The translations under genes were made by a program, and so were the position numbers. The notes beneath the pieces were generated by a model. That model did no database searches. It was not told where the DNA came from and saw nothing but the letters and a program-made list of their open reading frames with translations. Positions 1 through 8,081 of a stretch of 64,000 nucleotides of DNA are shown in pieces. Each line of letters opens with the position of its first letter. Within the stretch, counting starts at the first letter, position 1. The stretch spans positions 1 to 64,000 of the forward strand of contig CAKUBV010000002.1 in assembly GCA_934643455.1 (NCBI GenBank). Direction: 5' to 3'. This DNA comes from Candidatus Proelusimicrobium excrementi (lineage in GTDB: Bacteria; Elusimicrobiota; Elusimicrobia; Elusimicrobiales; Elusimicrobiaceae).

Positions 1-1
1 A

Positions 2-76
2 GAAGGAGTAAGATTCGCGATCAGGGAAGGCGGCAGGACGGTAGGCGCCGGCGTCGTTACCAAAATTATCGAGTAA
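2..76 (+). CDS. tuf: Elongation factor Tu, C-terminal end only
   Basis: The frame opening at base 2 encodes the last 24 residues of EF-Tu and ends at TAA 74-76. The segment RFAIREGGRTVGAG followed by VVTKIIE is the nearly invariant end of domain III of this GTPase, which carries aminoacyl-tRNA to the ribosome. The rest lies upstream of the window. tuf immediately before the S10 operon is the usual end of the str operon (rpsL-rpsG-fusA-tuf), so those genes are expected to the left. A terminator follows 20 bases after the stop, so tuf is not obviously co-transcribed with rpsJ. Confidence 0.96.
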   Translation, partial: EGVRFAIREGGRTVGAGVVTKIIE

Positions 77-96
77 TTATAATACGCTCATTTGCT

Positions 97-125
97 AAAA
101 GGGCCGGTTTTGCCGGCCCTTTTCT
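97..125 (+). terminator. Intrinsic terminator after tuf
   Basis: The arms AAAAGGGCCGG and CCGGCCCTTTT form an 11-bp stem around a five-base loop, followed by a T-rich stretch. It lies 20 bases after the tuf stop codon. Confidence 0.92.
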
Positions 126-175
126 TTTGTTATTAATAAGAGTAAGATGTATTTTATTAAAAAGAAAACAATAAA

Positions 176-412
176 ATGCTGGTGAAATTATTTCTTTCCG
201 TATGTATGCTTGTTTCGCCGGTTTTTCTTTTTGCCGGTTCGGGGAAGTTTGCGGAAAATTATAATATTAAAATCAAGAAAAGCGATAAAAAGGATAATTC
301 AAAGAAGTACGGGGAAGCCCTGATAAAAGCCGTAAAAAATAATGATTTTGAAACTGTAAAAAAGCTTGTCTGCTCCGGCTTTGTTTTGGATATTATACCG
401 TTTAATAAATAG
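176..412 (+). CDS. Small exported protein, ankyrin-like remnant
   Basis: The 78-residue product starts with a signal peptide (positive start, hydrophobic residues 5-20, likely cleavage near FAGS). A Lys-rich segment follows, then residues 46-68, which read like the first helices of an ankyrin repeat (ALIKAVKNNDFETVKKLV). An ankyrin protein would need several repeats, and here the frame stops after about one, so this may be the 5' remnant of a longer gene or simply a small secreted protein. I see no strong ribosome binding site. Function unknown. Confidence 0.5.
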   Translation: MLVKLFLSVCMLVSPVFLFAGSGKFAENYNIKIKKSDKKDNSKKYGEALIKAVKNNDFETVKKLVCSGFVLDIIPFNK

Positions 413-459
413 TGTCCGCTTGTTTGCGGATATAAAGAAAGAATAGCGTTATCTTACTT

Positions 460-468
460 TGATATAAT
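460..468 (+). promoter_or_regulatory. Extended -10 promoter of the small lipoprotein gene
   Basis: TGATATAAT matches the extended -10 pattern (TG, one base, TATAAT at 463-468). It ends only 7 bases before the ATG at 476, which leaves no room for a Shine-Dalgarno site. The transcript would start at or next to the start codon, so a leaderless mRNA is likely. Confidence 0.55.
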
Positions 469-475
469 ATTAATT

Positions 476-844
476 ATGAAAAAATTATTTGCTTTAACTT
501 CAGTTTTACTCTGCGCCGCTTTCTTGGCGGCTTGCTGCGGCGGGGATAAAAAAACTTCCGCCGTTAATTCCAAGCCCGAAACTCTTGCCCGGGCTTTAGA
601 GAAAGCGGACAAAAAATGCCGTACCGACGCCGACTGCGTTGCTGTAAATAAAGGCTGCTGTATGTGCGCCGGCTATGAGGCGGTAAACGCCAAATCCGCT
701 AAAAAAATCAAAAATATTTGGCAGAAAGAATGCGCTCTTGCGGCGTGTACCATGGAGATGTGCTATGTCGAAATTACGCCCTCCTGCAAAGATAATGTTT
801 GCGTGGGCGAACCTAAGCCGTACGAAGCTTATTTCTCAAAATAA
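476..844 (+). CDS. Cysteine-rich lipoprotein of unknown function
   Basis: The product has 122 residues. Residues 1-20 form a lipoprotein signal peptide with lipobox LAAC (lipidated Cys20), so it should be anchored in a membrane. The mature part has about a dozen cysteines. A CRTDADCVAV block followed by CCMC resembles small extracellular cysteine-rich domains in other bacterial lipoproteins that are probably disulfide-bonded. It is bracketed by its own near-leaderless promoter and a terminator, so it is monocistronic. No enzymatic motif is visible. Confidence 0.8.
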   Translation: MKKLFALTSVLLCAAFLAACCGGDKKTSAVNSKPETLARALEKADKKCRTDADCVAVNKGCCMCAGYEAVNAKSAKKIKNIWQKECALAACTMEMCYVEITPSCKDNVCVGEPKPYEAYFSK

Positions 845-850
845 TTCAAT

Positions 851-880
851 AACACCCGGTTTGAAAGCCGGGTGTTTGAT
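851..880 (+). terminator. Terminator of the small lipoprotein gene
   Basis: The inverted repeat AACACCCGG / CCGGGTGTT (851-859 and 868-876) has an 8-base loop. A moderately T-rich run follows. It starts 6 bases after the stop codon. Confidence 0.85.
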
Positions 881-1000
881 TTTCTACGCTTCTTAATCCT
901 TAAAACTCTACTTTTCCCAAAAAACTTTGTTTTTAGCTGCCCAGGATACTGCGGCTATTTTCCCGCTCAGTAAAAAATTAGGCGGAGCAGACTGCTAAAA

Positions 1001-1009
1001 TGATATAAT
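1001..1009 (+). promoter_or_regulatory. Possible upstream promoter (extended -10) of the S10 operon
   Basis: TGATATAAT is a perfect extended -10 box about 310 bases upstream of rpsJ. No good -35 is seen at the right distance. It would be the first of two tandem promoters. Confidence 0.4.
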
Positions 1010-1063
1010 TTATACACAGTTTGAAACCGGTTTTTACTAATGCTTTTCTATTGTTAAAATCAG

Positions 1064-1093
1064 TTGCAAACGAAACCCGAATATTGGTATAAT
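1064..1093 (+). promoter_or_regulatory. Main promoter of the S10-spc-alpha operon
   Basis: TTGCAA (1064-1069), an 18-base spacer and TATAAT (1088-1093) form a near-consensus sigma-70-type promoter. Transcription would begin near 1100, giving a leader of about 219 bases before rpsJ. The same -35 hexamer and spacing recur at 18187-18216 before the cell-shape operon. Confidence 0.75.
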
Positions 1094-1116
1094 ATTACGG
1101 TAAAGTGTATAGCAGG

Positions 1117-1276
1117 TAGAAGAGAATACCTTCTTTACTATGGCAGTTGACCGTTAACACAACAGCCATGGAGGTGTTCTTTCTACGCTTTATTATCTAA
1201 TAAAAAGCAGTTTTCAAAAATATATGGGGAGGAGGTTTCCCCGACGAGAGATACTAAAGCCAAGCGATATATTTTA
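1117..1276 (+). promoter_or_regulatory. Structured 5' leader of the S10 operon, two stem domains
   Basis: Domain 1 is a long rod. TAGAAGAGAATACCT (1117-1131) pairs with AGGTGTTCTTTCTA (1172-1185) with one bulge and one G-U pair. Inside it CTATGGC (1138-1144) pairs with GCCATGG (1165-1171), and GTTG (1146-1149) with CAAC (1160-1163). Domain 2 closes with AAAATATAT (1217-1225) and ATATATTTT (1267-1275) around a GGGGA / TCCCC hairpin (1226-1242). Ribosomal protein operons are often autoregulated through such leaders (L4 on S10 in E. coli). I do not recognise this fold as the E. coli type. The role is inferred. Confidence 0.6.
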
Positions 1277-1318
1277 GAAATAAAAATTTCAGAGTAAAAA
1301 TTATCTTAGGAAAATAAA

Positions 1319-1666
1319 ATGGCAGAAAAAACAGAAAAGAAAACAGCAAAGTTAAGCGGTCAGGAAAGAATCCGCATTAAACTTCGCTCTTACGATTACA
1401 GAATGCTGGACAACTCCGTTGCCAGAATAGTAGATACTGCTAGAAAAACCGGCGCCATCGTGGCCGGCCCTGTTCTTTTACCTGTAAAAATCAGAAAGTA
1501 TACAGTTCTTCGCTCCCCTCATACGGACAAGAAATCCAGAGAACAGTTTGAAATGCGTATCCACAAAAGATTAATCGACTTAAAGAGCCCCACACCCAAA
1601 ACCGTAGACGAATTGATGAAACTTGATTTACCCGCCGGTGTTGATGTGGCAATTAAAAGCAATTAA
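1319..1666 (+). CDS. rpsJ: 30S ribosomal protein S10
   Basis: The 115-residue product is the first gene of the S10 operon. The conserved core begins at about residue 17 ([10 protein letters not shown]) and includes [19 protein letters not shown], the loop that reaches the 30S head, then [11 protein letters not shown]. About 12 extra Lys/Glu-rich residues precede the core, which is usually about 102 residues. S10 also serves as NusE in antitermination. It is separated from rplC by an unusual 138-base gap holding three hairpins. Confidence 0.97.
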   Translation: MAEKTEKKTAKLSGQERIRIKLRSYDYRMLDNSVARIVDTARKTGAIVAGPVLLPVKIRKYTVLRSPHTDKKSREQFEMRIHKRLIDLKSPTPKTVDELMKLDLPAGVDVAIKSN

Positions 1667-1682
1667 GCTTTGGATTTGACGG

Positions 1683-1786
1683 CGCCTTTCTTACTTGTAA
1701 GCAAGGCGGGTGCAGAAAACATAAGAACTCTGCATCAGTAAAAACAAAAGTGACGCAGTAAACGCCTTAAAAGCGCTTATGATGCG
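1683..1786 (+). promoter_or_regulatory. Three consecutive hairpins between rpsJ and rplC
   Basis: Hairpin 1 is CGCCTT/AAGGCG (1683-1708) with an inner TTA/TAA. Hairpin 2 is TGCAGA/TCTGCA (1711-1734). Hairpin 3 is CGCA, TAA and CGC paired with GCG, TTA and TGCG (1754-1786). None has a T tract, so they are not intrinsic terminators. In an operon whose other gaps are mostly under 30 bases this points to RNA processing, mRNA stabilisation or binding of a ribosomal protein. Confidence 0.5.
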
Positions 1787-1804
1787 GCTTAAAAAGGAAA
1801 AATA

Positions 1805-2581
1805 ATGTCAGAAGAAACAAATACTCAAGCCGCCGCGGCCGAAACGGCTAAAGCGGAAGTAAAGACGGCTCCTGCCACTCTTCGCTTTGTACTTGGCGAA
1901 AAATTGGGCATGACGCAGTTGTTCGATGAAAAAGGCAATCTTCACGCGGTTTCCGTAGTAAAAGCGGGCCCTTGTAAAATTGTAAGAGTCAGAACTCAGG
2001 AAAAAGACGGCTACAGCGCCGTAGCTTTGGGTTTTGGCGATGTAAAGGAAAGCAGGCTTAACAAACCCGATTTGGGTAACTTTAAAAAGTTGGGCGTAGC
2101 TCCTGTAAAACATATCAAAGAATGCCGCTTGGCTGATATTACCGGCTTTGAAGTTGGTCAGGTAATTGATTTGGGAAGCGTATTCAAACCCGGCGATTAT
2201 GTAGACGTCCAGGGTAAAATTAAAGGCCGCGGTTTTGCCGGCGCGATGAAACGCCACGGCTTTGCCGGCCAGCCCGCATCACACGGCGCTTCCGACAGGG
2301 AAAGAGCCCCCGGCGGTTTAGCTTCAAGAAGATCTTTAGGTAAAGTATTGTCCGGCCAGAGAATGGCTGGTCATTACGGTTTTACCACCACCACAGTTTC
2401 CAAGATAGAAGTAGCGAAAGTCGATACCGAAAACAATCTTATTTTCTTGAAAGGTTCGGTTCCGGGCGCTAAAGGGACCATCGTATCCGTTTTGGAAACC
2501 TCCAAACCTAAAAAACACGTAGTGGCCGCACAGGTACAGAAAATTTCCGCCTCCAAAGCCGCTAACACCAAGAAGAAATAG
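1805..2581 (+). CDS. rplC: 50S ribosomal protein L3
   Basis: The 258-residue product binds near the 3' end of 23S rRNA and starts 50S assembly. The family core begins at about residue 27 (RFVLGEKLGMTQLFDEKGN). It contains the glycine/arginine-rich loop (GRGFAGAMKRHGFAG, then ASHGAS) that reaches toward the peptidyl transferase centre. Bacterial L3 is usually about 210 residues. The extra length is an Ala/Glu-rich N-terminal tail of about 26 residues and a Lys-rich C-terminal tail. It is followed after 11 bases by rplD. Confidence 0.97.
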   Translation: MSEETNTQAAAAETAKAEVKTAPATLRFVLGEKLGMTQLFDEKGNLHAVSVVKAGPCKIVRVRTQEKDGYSAVALGFGDVKESRLNKPDLGNFKKLGVAPVKHIKECRLADITGFEVGQVIDLGSVFKPGDYVDVQGKIKGRGFAGAMKRHGFAGQPASHGASDRERAPGGLASRRSLGKVLSGQRMAGHYGFTTTTVSKIEVAKVDTENNLIFLKGSVPGAKGTIVSVLETSKPKKHVVAAQVQKISASKAANTKKK

Positions 2582-2592
2582 GAAGGTTGACA

Positions 2593-3201
2593 ATGGAAAC
2601 TAAACTTTTAAACATTCAAGGTAAAGAACAAGGTACGGTAGCCTTGCCCGAAGCGCTCTTTGGCAAGAAACCCAACCCGACTTTCCTTCATGAAGTCATC
2701 ACGGCCTTTTTAGCCAATCAGAGAGCCGGCTCCGCCGACGTTAAAACCCGCAGCGAAGTTTCCGGTACGGGCAAAAAACCCTGGAAGCAGAAAGGCACCG
2801 GCCGCGCCAGACACGGCAGCATGAGATCCCCGATTTGGAGACACGGCGGCGTCGCTTTCGGCCCCACGCCGAGATCTTTCAGGCAGGATTTACCCGCCGC
2901 CAAAAGAAGACTTGCCTTAGCGCAGGCTTTGACGGCCAAATTGAATTCCGACAGTGTAGTGGTTCTTGACAACTTCGACGTTAAAGAACCCAAAACCAAA
3001 GCTGTGGCCCAGGTCCTTAAAACTTTAGACGCTGGCAAAAAACCCTTAATCGTAAGTTTGGCCGATGCCAATCTGGAAAAAGCCGGGCGCAACATCGCCG
3101 GCGTATTGCAGATGGTTCCGGCGGATTTAAACGCTTATGTGGTGCTTAACTGCAGCAAGGTGATTTTTACTAAAGAAGCTCTTGAGAAAATGGCCGCTTA
3201 A
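2593..3201 (+). CDS. rplD: 50S ribosomal protein L4
   Basis: The 202-residue product has the long tunnel-lining loop of L4 (GTGKKPWKQKGTGRARHG, then SMRSP). L4 contacts 23S rRNA domain I, and in E. coli it autoregulates this operon through the S10 leader. I chose the ATG at 2593 because GGAAGG at 2581-2586 lies six bases upstream. An in-frame TTG at 2587 would leave no spacing. It belongs to the tight rplC-rplD-rplW-rplB run. Confidence 0.96.
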   Translation: METKLLNIQGKEQGTVALPEALFGKKPNPTFLHEVITAFLANQRAGSADVKTRSEVSGTGKKPWKQKGTGRARHGSMRSPIWRHGGVAFGPTPRSFRQDLPAAKRRLALAQALTAKLNSDSVVVLDNFDVKEPKTKAVAQVLKTLDAGKKPLIVSLADANLEKAGRNIAGVLQMVPADLNAYVVLNCSKVIFTKEALEKMAA

Positions 3202-3215
3202 GCTGAGGAGATAAA

Positions 3216-3512
3216 ATGACGAAGATATTTGAAACGATAAAGAAACCTCTCTTAACAGAAAAAAGCTTAATCTTAAGAGATACCAATAACTGCTATTGTT
3301 TCGTGGTCGAAAAGACCGCCAATAAGCACGAAATCCGTGAAGCGGTGGAAAAGATTTTCAACGTAACGGTTGAAAACATTGCCACCATTCCGCTGCGCGG
3401 CAAAGTAAAAAGAATGGGCCGCTTCGCAGGCAAAAGGCCTGATTTGAAGAAAGCCCTCGTCACATTGAAGAAAGGCGATAAAATAGACACGGTAGAAACC
3501 GCGTCTAAGTAA
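3216..3512 (+). CDS. rplW: 50S ribosomal protein L23
   Basis: The 98-residue product has the usual family length. The start motif IKKPLLTEKSL, the KHEIREAVEKIF helix and the VKRMGR loop identify L23. It sits at the exit of the peptide tunnel and docks trigger factor and SRP. An AGGAG site lies shortly before the ATG. Confidence 0.96.
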   Translation: MTKIFETIKKPLLTEKSLILRDTNNCYCFVVEKTANKHEIREAVEKIFNVTVENIATIPLRGKVKRMGRFAGKRPDLKKALVTLKKGDKIDTVETASK

Positions 3513-3539
3513 CCGTAAACAAGGAGAAAAGTTACAAAT

Positions 3540-4382
3540 ATGCCTATTAAGACATTCAAACCGTATACTCCTTCCAGGAGAACTATCACGGTTGCCGACT
3601 TTTCCGAAATAACCAAAACAACTCCCGAAAAGAGATTGACCAAAGGTTTAAGGAAGAGCGGCGGCAGAAACAATACGGGTATGATTATGGTACGCCACAT
3701 CGGCGGCGGACATAAACAAGCCTATAGGAAAATTGACTTTAAAAGAACCAAATACGGCGTACCGGCCAAAGTCGTATCCATTGAATACGATCCGAACAGA
3801 TCCGCCCGCATTTGTCTTTTAAATTACGCTGATGGCGATAAACAGTATATGATTCATCCCATCGGCCTTAAAGTCGGCGACACAGTTATGTCAGGCCCCA
3901 AAGCAGATATTAAAGTGGGTAACTGCCTTCCGTTGAAAAATATCCCCGAAGGTACTTTTATCCACGCCATAGAGCTTAAAGTCGGCAAAGGCGCGCAGCT
4001 TGCTCGCTCCGCCGGATCGCAGGCTCAAATCATGGCCAAAGACGGCGGCTATGTCCATATCAAGATGCCCTCAGGCGAAATAAGGCTTATTCCGGAAAAC
4101 TGCTGTGCCACAATCGGCCAGGTAGGCAATACGGAACACAACGCCGTAGTAATCGGCAATGCCGGCAGAAACAGACATCGCGGCATTAAACCGACTGTAC
4201 GCGGTAACGCTATGAACGCCGTTGACCACCCTATGGGCGGCGGTAGAGGCCACTCCAAGGGCGGCAACATACCCAGATCACCCTGGAACCAAATGTCCCG
4301 CGGTTTGAAAACCAGACCCGCAAAGACTTGGGATTGGATGATCATCAAAGACAGACGTAAAAACTCGTCGGGAGCTAACTAA
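3540..4382 (+). CDS. rplB: 50S ribosomal protein L2
   Basis: The 280-residue product is close to the usual 275. It begins with [12 protein letters not shown]. It has the OB-fold and SH3-like core and the C-terminal [14 protein letters not shown] segment, containing the His known to be essential for peptidyl transferase function in this family. L2 holds helices of 23S rRNA and bridges to 16S. rpsS follows after two bases. Confidence 0.98.
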   Translation: MPIKTFKPYTPSRRTITVADFSEITKTTPEKRLTKGLRKSGGRNNTGMIMVRHIGGGHKQAYRKIDFKRTKYGVPAKVVSIEYDPNRSARICLLNYADGDKQYMIHPIGLKVGDTVMSGPKADIKVGNCLPLKNIPEGTFIHAIELKVGKGAQLARSAGSQAQIMAKDGGYVHIKMPSGEIRLIPENCCATIGQVGNTEHNAVVIGNAGRNRHRGIKPTVRGNAMNAVDHPMGGGRGHSKGGNIPRSPWNQMSRGLKTRPAKTWDWMIIKDRRKNSSGAN

Positions 4383-4384
4383 TT

Positions 4385-4666
4385 ATGTCAAGAAGCACAA
4401 AGAAAGGTCCTTATGTAGACCACAACTTACTTGAAGCTGTAGAGGCTATGTCTCCCACTGACAAAAAACAGATAAAGACATGGTCCAGAGCATGCACTAT
4501 AGTTCCCGCGTTTGTCGGGCATACGTTCTTGGTACATAACGGCAGAAAATTCTTACCCGTATATGTAAGCGAAAGAATGATAGGGCACAAACTTGGTGAA
4601 TTCGCTTTCACCAGGACGTTTAAAGGCCACGGCGGTATGACCAAAGAGTCCAAGGCCTTGAAATAA
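4385..4666 (+). CDS. rpsS: 30S ribosomal protein S19
   Basis: The 93-residue product opens with [15 protein letters not shown] and carries the core motif [16 protein letters not shown] and [14 protein letters not shown]19 sits in the 30S head with S13 near the A site. Length and motifs are standard. Confidence 0.97.
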   Translation: MSRSTKKGPYVDHNLLEAVEAMSPTDKKQIKTWSRACTIVPAFVGHTFLVHNGRKFLPVYVSERMIGHKLGEFAFTRTFKGHGGMTKESKALK

Positions 4667-4685
4667 GAGATAACGAGGATTTGAT

Positions 4686-5066
4686 ATGGAAGCTTGTTCA
4701 AAAGCTAAATTTCAAAGGTACGGCAGCAGGAAAGTAAGTTTTCTGTTGGACTTGGTCCGCGGCAAAAGCGTAAAAGCGGCTGAAGGGATGATTCCTTTCA
4801 CCGGGCTTCGCTGCAGCGATTTGGTTCAGAAAACCATCCATTCCGCAGCTTCGAACCTTCAGGTAAAATCCGGCAAAAAGCTTGATTTTTCCAAAGTATA
4901 TATTAAAGAGGCTTATGCAAACATAGGCCCTATGAAACACTTAAAAAGAGTACAGCCCGGCCCTCAAGGCAGAGCTATGCCTTATAAGAAAAGCGTCTGC
5001 CACTTAACGGTAATCGTCAGCGACGAGAAAAAGGGCGCGCGCACCGTAAAGGGAGGGCTTAAATAA
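4686..5066 (+). CDS. rplV: 50S ribosomal protein L22
   Basis: The 126-residue product has the L22 signature. The [14 protein letters not shown] helix is followed by the extended hairpin near residues 75-100 ([16 protein letters not shown], then GRAMPYKK) that lines the peptide exit tunnel. It overlaps rpsC by one base (TAATG), indicating translational coupling. Confidence 0.96.
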   Translation: MEACSKAKFQRYGSRKVSFLLDLVRGKSVKAAEGMIPFTGLRCSDLVQKTIHSAASNLQVKSGKKLDFSKVYIKEAYANIGPMKHLKRVQPGPQGRAMPYKKSVCHLTVIVSDEKKGARTVKGGLK

Positions 5067-5830
5067 TGGGACATAAGATTCACCCTAAAGGCTTAAGACT
5101 TGGTTATACGCAGGATTGGCAGTCCAGATGGTTTGCCCCTAAAAATATGCCTGCTCTTATTATGGAAGATTTCCAGATAAGGCAGATTGTGGAATCCAGG
5201 TTCCAGCTCGCCGCGGTAAGCTCCGTCGGCATTGAAAGAGCCGGTTCTTTCTTAAGAGTCAACATACATACGGCCCGCCCGGGCGTAGTAATCGGCAAAA
5301 AAGGCGCCGATATTGAAGCCTTAAGAAAAGACCTTGAAAAACTTACGGGCAGCAAAACGTTTGTAAACGTTATTGAGATTAAAAACCCCGAAACCGACGC
5401 CAGGCTCGTCGCCCAGTCAATCGCTTTCCAGATAGAAAAACGCGCTCACTACGGCGCAGCTATGAAGAAAGCCATCGACAAGGCCTTAGCCGGCAAAGCT
5501 TTGGGTATTAAAATCATGGTAGGCGGCAGGCTCGGCGGTGCGGAAATCGCCAGAACCGAATGGAAGAGAGAAGGCCGCGTACCTTTGCATACTCTCTGCG
5601 CAGATATCGATTACGGCACTTATGAAGCCAATACCGTAAGCGGTAAAATCGGCATAAAAGTATGGATCTTCAAGAAGATTCACTTCGCCAAGACTCCGAA
5701 AGAGATCTTAAACGAACTTAGAAAGCACAGAGAAATGCAGGAAGGCACCGCTGCGCACGGCGTTGAGGAAAAAGTAACCCCCGCCGCGGAAACCAAAGCG
5801 CCCGCCAAGAAAGCGGCGCAGGATAAATAA
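5066..5830 (+). CDS. rpsC: 30S ribosomal protein S3
   Basis: The 254-residue product begins with GHKIHPKGLRLG. It has the KH domain motif VVIGKKGADIEALR and the C-terminal domain GGRLGGAEIARTE. S3 lines the mRNA entry tunnel. The last ~25 residues form an Ala/Lys/Glu-rich tail beyond the usual end, like the tails on other ribosomal proteins here. Start and rplV stop overlap by one base. Confidence 0.97.
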   Translation: MGHKIHPKGLRLGYTQDWQSRWFAPKNMPALIMEDFQIRQIVESRFQLAAVSSVGIERAGSFLRVNIHTARPGVVIGKKGADIEALRKDLEKLTGSKTFVNVIEIKNPETDARLVAQSIAFQIEKRAHYGAAMKKAIDKALAGKALGIKIMVGGRLGGAEIARTEWKREGRVPLHTLCADIDYGTYEANTVSGKIGIKVWIFKKIHFAKTPKEILNELRKHREMQEGTAAHGVEEKVTPAAETKAPAKKAAQDK

Positions 5831-5847
5831 GGGGGGAGGAATAATAT

Positions 5848-6258
5848 ATGTTGATGCCTAAAAGAGTAAAATATCGCAAACCTCATTCAGCTCCTCGCAT
5901 TAAAGGAAACGCTAAAAGAGGCGCAGAGGTATCCTTCGGCGAATACGGCCTTAAAGCCTTAGAGCCGAAATGGGTTACCGCCAGGCAGATTGAAGCGGCC
6001 CGTATTACCCTTTCCAGATTTGTAAGAAAGAAAGGTAAAATGTGGACGAGAGTCTTCCCGGATAAAGCCATTACCAAACATCCCGCGGAAACCAGGATGG
6101 GTAAAGGTAAAGGTGCGCCGGATCATTGGGTGTGCGTAGTAAAACCCGGCCGCATTTTGTTTGAGATTGAAGGTACAGCTTTAGAGGAAACCAAACAAGC
6201 TTTCCGCCTTGCGTCAGACAAATTGCCTATCAAAACGAAACTTGTGGTAAGAAGGTAA
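5848..6258 (+). CDS. rplP: 50S ribosomal protein L16
   Basis: The 136-residue product starts [13 protein letters not shown], the conserved L16 opening. It includes [22 protein letters not shown] and [14 protein letters not shown]16 contacts the A-site tRNA elbow. A very strong GGGGGGAGGA lies upstream. rpmC follows after three bases. Confidence 0.97.
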   Translation: MLMPKRVKYRKPHSAPRIKGNAKRGAEVSFGEYGLKALEPKWVTARQIEAARITLSRFVRKKGKMWTRVFPDKAITKHPAETRMGKGKGAPDHWVCVVKPGRILFEIEGTALEETKQAFRLASDKLPIKTKLVVRR

Positions 6259-6261
6259 TTT

Positions 6262-6465
6262 ATGAAGGCCAAAGAAAAAGAAACCTTAAAACAAAAAAGC
6301 TTAGCGGACCTTCAGGATCTGCTGGCAAAAGCTAAAGAGAAACAGTTTAACCTTCTCTTTAAACACAGCACGACTCCGCTATCCAATCCTATGGAAATTA
6401 GAGTCGTCAGACGCGAAATAGCCTTGCTCAACACTTTAATTAAAGAGAAGGCTCAGTCCAAATAA
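6262..6465 (+). CDS. rpmC: 50S ribosomal protein L29
   Basis: The 67-residue product consists of two helices typical of L29. It ends with VVRREIALLNTLIKEK, matching the family's R-R-x-I-A-R-x-x-T pattern. L29 packs beside L23 at the tunnel exit. Confidence 0.93.
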   Translation: MKAKEKETLKQKSLADLQDLLAKAKEKQFNLLFKHSTTPLSNPMEIRVVRREIALLNTLIKEKAQSK

Positions 6466-6478
6466 GAGGATTTGATAA

Positions 6479-6748
6479 ATGGAAAATATTACAAATCGCG
6501 CTAAAAGGAAAGTGCTTACGGGCGTAGTAAAATCCGACAAGATGAACAAAACCCGCACGGTTGAAGTAACGACCACCAAAAAGCACGCTTTTTACGGTAA
6601 GATTATTAGAACTTCCAAATGCTATCACGCCCATGACGAAGGCAATGAAAGCAAAATTGGCGACAAGGTTGAAATTATGGCTACAAGGCCCTTGTCCAAA
6701 CTTAAAAGATGGCGCATTTCCAAGATTGTGGAAAAGGCCCTTGGTTAA
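6479..6748 (+). CDS. rpsQ: 30S ribosomal protein S17
   Basis: The 89-residue product has the OB-fold core. LTGVVKSDKMNKTRTVEV and the KCYHAHDE region, then IGDKVEIMATRPLSKLKRWRI, are diagnostic of S17, a primary 16S rRNA binder. Confidence 0.96.
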   Translation: MENITNRAKRKVLTGVVKSDKMNKTRTVEVTTTKKHAFYGKIIRTSKCYHAHDEGNESKIGDKVEIMATRPLSKLKRWRISKIVEKALG

Positions 6749-6770
6749 TTGGTAACGGAGATATAAGATT

Positions 6771-7139
6771 ATGATTCAGTTAAGAAGCATACTTAATGTT
6801 GCAGACAACTCCGGCGCGAGAAAGGTGCAGTGCTTCAAAGTAAGAGGCGGGCACCACAGGGACTTTGCCTCACTCGGCGATGTGGTTATGTGCTCCGTAA
6901 GGGACGCGATCCCCACCTCCAACGTAAAGAAAGGCGATGTAGTTCGCGCAGTTGTAGTGAGAGTCGCCAGGGAAAAACGCAGAAAAGACGGTTCCTATAT
7001 TCGCTTTGACGATAACGCCGTTTGCCTTATCAACGAAAACGGCGAACCTAAAGGCACCCGCGTATTCGGCCCTGTCGCGAGGGAACTTAGGGAAAAGAAC
7101 TTCCTTAAGATTATTTCCTTGGCACCGGAGGTAATATAA
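6771..7139 (+). CDS. rplN: 50S ribosomal protein L14
   Basis: The 122-residue product has the exact family length. It opens with [19 protein letters not shown] and contains the [11 protein letters not shown] and [13 protein letters not shown] motifs. L14 contributes to an intersubunit bridge and binds the silencing factor RsfS in other bacteria. Confidence 0.98.
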   Translation: MIQLRSILNVADNSGARKVQCFKVRGGHHRDFASLGDVVMCSVRDAIPTSNVKKGDVVRAVVVRVAREKRRKDGSYIRFDDNAVCLINENGEPKGTRVFGPVARELREKNFLKIISLAPEVI

Positions 7140-7141
7140 TT

Positions 7142-7447
7142 ATGAATCTCAAAAAGAACGATAAAGTAATTATCTTGGCGGGCAAAGATAAAGGCAAAAC
7201 CGGCGAAATCAGGGAAGTTATGCCGTCCAAAAACAAAGTCGTCGTAACCGGCATTAACATGATTTCCAAACACGTAAAGCCTAATCAGAACAATAAAGGC
7301 GGCATTCAGAAGATGGAAGCCCCTATCGACGCCTCAAATGTGGCGGTCGTATGCTCCAAATGCAAAAAGCATATGACGCCCAAAAACAAAGTAGAGCAGA
7401 GCGGCGCAGTAACCAGAATTTGCCGCAAATGCAATGAAGCGATATAA
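7142..7447 (+). CDS. rplX: 50S ribosomal protein L24, zinc-ribbon form
   Basis: The 101-residue product has an N-terminal KOW motif (DKVIILAGKDKGKTGEI) and VVTGINMISKHVKP. The C-terminal part carries four cysteines as two CxxC pairs (C71, C74, C94, C97), the metal-binding variant of L24. It begins two bases after rplN. Confidence 0.96.
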   Translation: MNLKKNDKVIILAGKDKGKTGEIREVMPSKNKVVVTGINMISKHVKPNQNNKGGIQKMEAPIDASNVAVVCSKCKKHMTPKNKVEQSGAVTRICRKCNEAI

Positions 7448-7461
7448 GGCAGGAAGAGAAA

Positions 7462-8061
7462 ATGACTGATAAAAAAGAAACCAAGAAAACAGTAAAAGCC
7501 GAAGGCTATCAGCCCAGGCTCAAAGCATACTACAAAGAAAACGTCCTTCCCGCCCTTCTTAAAGATTTGGGTGTAAAGAGCCCCATGGCCGCCCCCAAAC
7601 TTGAGAAGATTGTAATCAATATCGGCGTAGCCGACGCTAAAGAAGATATCAAATTTTTGGATATCGCCAGGGAAGATCTTTCCAATATCGCCGGGCAGCT
7701 GGCTCAGGTAAGAAGAGCCAAAAAATCCATCTCCAACTTTAAGCTGAGAGAAGGTATGCCCATCGGCGTAAGAGTAACCTTGCGCGGCGACAAAATGTAT
7801 GAATTCTTTGACAGATTCGTAAACATCGTCGCCCCCCGCATAAGGGACTTTCAGGGCTTCGGCAAATGTTTTGACGGAAGAGGCAACCTTAACATCGGCA
7901 TCCGCGAACATTATGTATTCCCGGAGATTGACGTGGAAAAATCTCCCAAAGCACATGGTATGAACATCTCTTTCGTAACGACCGCGAAAAATGACGCCGA
8001 CGGTACGAAGCTGATGGAATTCATGGGTTTTCCTTTCAGAAAAGAGAAAGGCACGAAATAA
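7462..8061 (+). CDS. rplE: 50S ribosomal protein L5
   Basis: The 199-residue product (family about 180) has a Lys-rich N-terminal extension of about 16 residues before the core (RLKAYYKENVLPALLKDL). The 5S rRNA-binding and P-site contact motifs follow, including RRAKKSISNFKLREGMPIG and GRGNLNIGIREH. L5 forms the central protuberance with 5S rRNA. Confidence 0.97.
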   Translation: MTDKKETKKTVKAEGYQPRLKAYYKENVLPALLKDLGVKSPMAAPKLEKIVINIGVADAKEDIKFLDIAREDLSNIAGQLAQVRRAKKSISNFKLREGMPIGVRVTLRGDKMYEFFDRFVNIVAPRIRDFQGFGKCFDGRGNLNIGIREHYVFPEIDVEKSPKAHGMNISFVTTAKNDADGTKLMEFMGFPFRKEKGTK

Positions 8062-8081
8062 CAAAGGAGCGCGACTAAACT

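Larger units (their letters stand above)
845..1318. other. Gap of 474 bases: terminator, two promoters, structured leader
   Basis: No protein gene is visible here. The stretch holds the lipoprotein terminator (851-880), an extended -10 element (1001-1009), a -35/-10 promoter (1064-1093) and about 220 bases of 5' untranslated leader for rpsJ with two predicted stem domains. These are listed separately. Confidence 0.8.

Noticed and set aside
7306..8064. Minus-strand open frame of 252 codons opposite rplX/rplE
   Set aside because: It lies antisense to well-conserved ribosomal genes, has no ribosome binding site and its product resembles no family.
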